Shown here: positions 62,979 through 64,000 of the stretch, piece after piece | How the letters are laid out: each line of letters begins with the position of its first letter | Numbering within the stretch: position 1 is the stretch's first letter | Notes under the pieces: generated by a model | What the model was told of the DNA's origin: nothing | Database searches by the model: none | The model's input: only the letters and a program-made list of their open reading frames with translations | Translations under genes and position numbers: made by a program | From: Vreelandella lutescens | GTDB lineage: Bacteria > Pseudomonadota > Gammaproteobacteria > Pseudomonadales > Halomonadaceae | NCBI RefSeq assembly: GCF_014640815.1 | Contig: NZ_BMHM01000006.1 | Coordinates: 62,001-126,000, forward strand | Length of the DNA: 64,000 bases | Direction of reading: 5' to 3'

Positions 62979-64000
62979 ATGATCGAAGTCAAAAAAGGCC
63001 TGGATCTCCCCATCACGGGAGCGCCCGAGCAGCGTATTGAAGATGCGCAGCCTGTGCGTCACGTGGCAATCCTGGGCACTGACTACGTTGGCATGAAGCC
63101 AACGATGGAAGTTCAGGAAGGGGACAAGGTCAAACTAGGCCAGCTACTCTTCACCGACAAGAAAATTGACGGCGTGCGCTTCACCGCGCCCGCTGGTGGT
63201 GAAGTAGTCGCTATTAACCGTGGCGAAAAACGACGCTTACTGTCTGTCGTTATTAAAGTCGATGAAAATGAAGAAGCGATGACATTTGCTTCTCATGATC
63301 GTGGCACTTTAGGACAGCTTGATCGTCAAACTGTTGTTGATCAGCTTGTTGAGTCAGGACTCTGGACTGCCCTGCGCACCCGTCCTTTCTCACGTACGCC
63401 TGCTATTGACGGCGTTCCTGCTGATATCTTTGTCACCGCTGTGGATACCCATCCTTTAAGCGCTGACCCTGCCTTTATCATCAATGAAAATGCTCAGGCA
63501 TTTGAAGACGGCCTCAAGGTGCTAACCCGCCTGACCGAGGGCAACGTTTTTCTGTGTACTGGTGCAAATGCTTCGATCCCGGGCAGTGATGTTAGCGGTG
63601 TGAAAACCGAAACCTTCGCTGGGCCGCATCCTGCTGGCCTCGTGGGCACGCATATTCACTACCTTTCACCTGTGGCGCTGCATAAGAAAGTGTGGCACAT
63701 CGGTTATCAGGACGTGATTGCCTTTGGCAAGCTGTTTGTAGACGGCAAGCTGGACATGAGTCGGATTGTCGCGGTAGGCGGCCCTCGTGCTGAAAAACCG
63801 CGCATTCTGCGTACCCGTGTGGGGGCGAGCACTCAGGAACTCTTGGCAGGTGAGATCATCAAACCGGATGACACCCGCGTGATTTCTGGTTCCGTCTTTT
63901 CTGGTTCTGCCGCTGAGGGCAAGCTGACTTACTTGGGTCGTTTCCATAACCAAGTGAGTTTGCTGGAAGAGGGTAACAAACGCACCTTTATGGGCTGGCT
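62979..64000 (+). CDS. nqrA: Na+-translocating NADH-quinone reductase subunit A (partial, cut by window end)
   Basis: NqrA is the quinone-binding peripheral subunit of the sodium-pumping NADH dehydrogenase, typical of marine and halophilic gammaproteobacteria. The first 340 residues are in the window and there is no stop before base 64000. The family start [18 protein letters not shown] and the blocks [44 protein letters not shown] and [10 protein letters not shown] are clear. The ATG at 62979 follows GGCGAG. The rest of the nqrA gene and probably nqrBCDEF lie beyond the window. Confidence 0.95.
   Translation, partial: MIEVKKGLDLPITGAPEQRIEDAQPVRHVAILGTDYVGMKPTMEVQEGDKVKLGQLLFTDKKIDGVRFTAPAGGEVVAINRGEKRRLLSVVIKVDENEEAMTFASHDRGTLGQLDRQTVVDQLVESGLWTALRTRPFSRTPAIDGVPADIFVTAVDTHPLSADPAFIINENAQAFEDGLKVLTRLTEGNVFLCTGANASIPGSDVSGVKTETFAGPHPAGLVGTHIHYLSPVALHKKVWHIGYQDVIAFGKLFVDGKLDMSRIVAVGGPRAEKPRILRTRVGASTQELLAGEIIKPDDTRVISGSVFSGSAAEGKLTYLGRFHNQVSLLEEGNKRTFMGW

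Noticed and set aside
1..64000. CRISPR arrays, tRNA or rRNA genes, insertion sequences, prophage genes
   Set aside because: None was seen: no regularly spaced repeats, no transposase or integrase motifs, and the gaps between genes are short.

Overview
The window looks like a chromosomal segment of a moderately halophilic gammaproteobacterium, most likely Halomonas or a close relative in the Halomonadaceae. The evidence is the mix of Pseudomonas-like gene neighbourhoods (topA followed by a DUF6586-type gene, the mrdA-rodA-mltB-rlpA-dacA-ybeD-lipB elongasome cluster, an OprI-like lipoprotein, an N-terminally extended GAPDH) with a TctA-type carboxylate carrier and the start of a sodium-pumping nqr operon. 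No sequence search was possible, so the genus is an inference. I found no rRNA or tRNA genes, CRISPR array, insertion sequence or prophage.

Layout. 1-3.9 kb: a fused TctA-TctB tricarboxylate carrier, a RidA-family deaminase, an orphan GNAT-like protein and a cytochrome b561. 3.9-5.9 kb: a MoxR ATPase/VWA pair. 6.0-12.0 kb: an AcoR-type sigma54 activator, divergent from a flavin monooxygenase plus a butanediol-dehydrogenase-like enzyme that is preceded by a clear -24/-12 promoter and upstream palindromes, then an SDR. 12.2-19.2 kb: four overlapping genes of a multistep phosphorelay (GAF-GAF kinase, membrane PAS hybrid kinase with two receivers, single receiver, Hpt-REC-REC-GGDEF). The gap behind it holds what looks like a free-standing sigma54-dependent small RNA gene, then an OmpW porin. 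20.4-28.4 kb: a dipeptide ABC transporter (five genes) running into a HypT-like LysR regulator and a Xaa-Pro peptidase. 28.7-35.8 kb: a lipoprotein, an anchored glutaredoxin, mpl-ubiX-LysE exporter, and an opposing operon of two membrane proteins with degenerate GGDEF folds plus a DedA-PAP2 fusion.

35.9-47.6 kb is a housekeeping block: proA, nadD, rsfS, rlmH, then the rod-shape and peptidoglycan genes mrdA, rodA, mltB, rlpA and dacA, then ybeD and lipB, with lipA turned to face lipB. 47.7-54.8 kb: a CbbR-like regulator, a DUF3141 protein with a PhaC-like Cys-Asp-His triad, topA and its DUF6586 partner. 55.0-57.4 kb: a Braun-type lipoprotein between two L,D-transpeptidases. 57.5-64 kb: mfd, a gap-like GAPDH and the 5' part of nqrA, which leaves the window.

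The genes work together in several modules: cell elongation and peptidoglycan maturation or recycling (mrdA/rodA/mltB/rlpA/dacA, mpl, the transpeptidases and the lipoprotein), peptide uptake plus hydrolysis, lipoate synthesis, and a signalling section that ends in cyclic-di-GMP. The most promising new item is the sigma54-type RNA gene near 19.3-19.5 kb. The best supported regulatory circuit is the AcoR/sigma54 monooxygenase operon near 8 kb.
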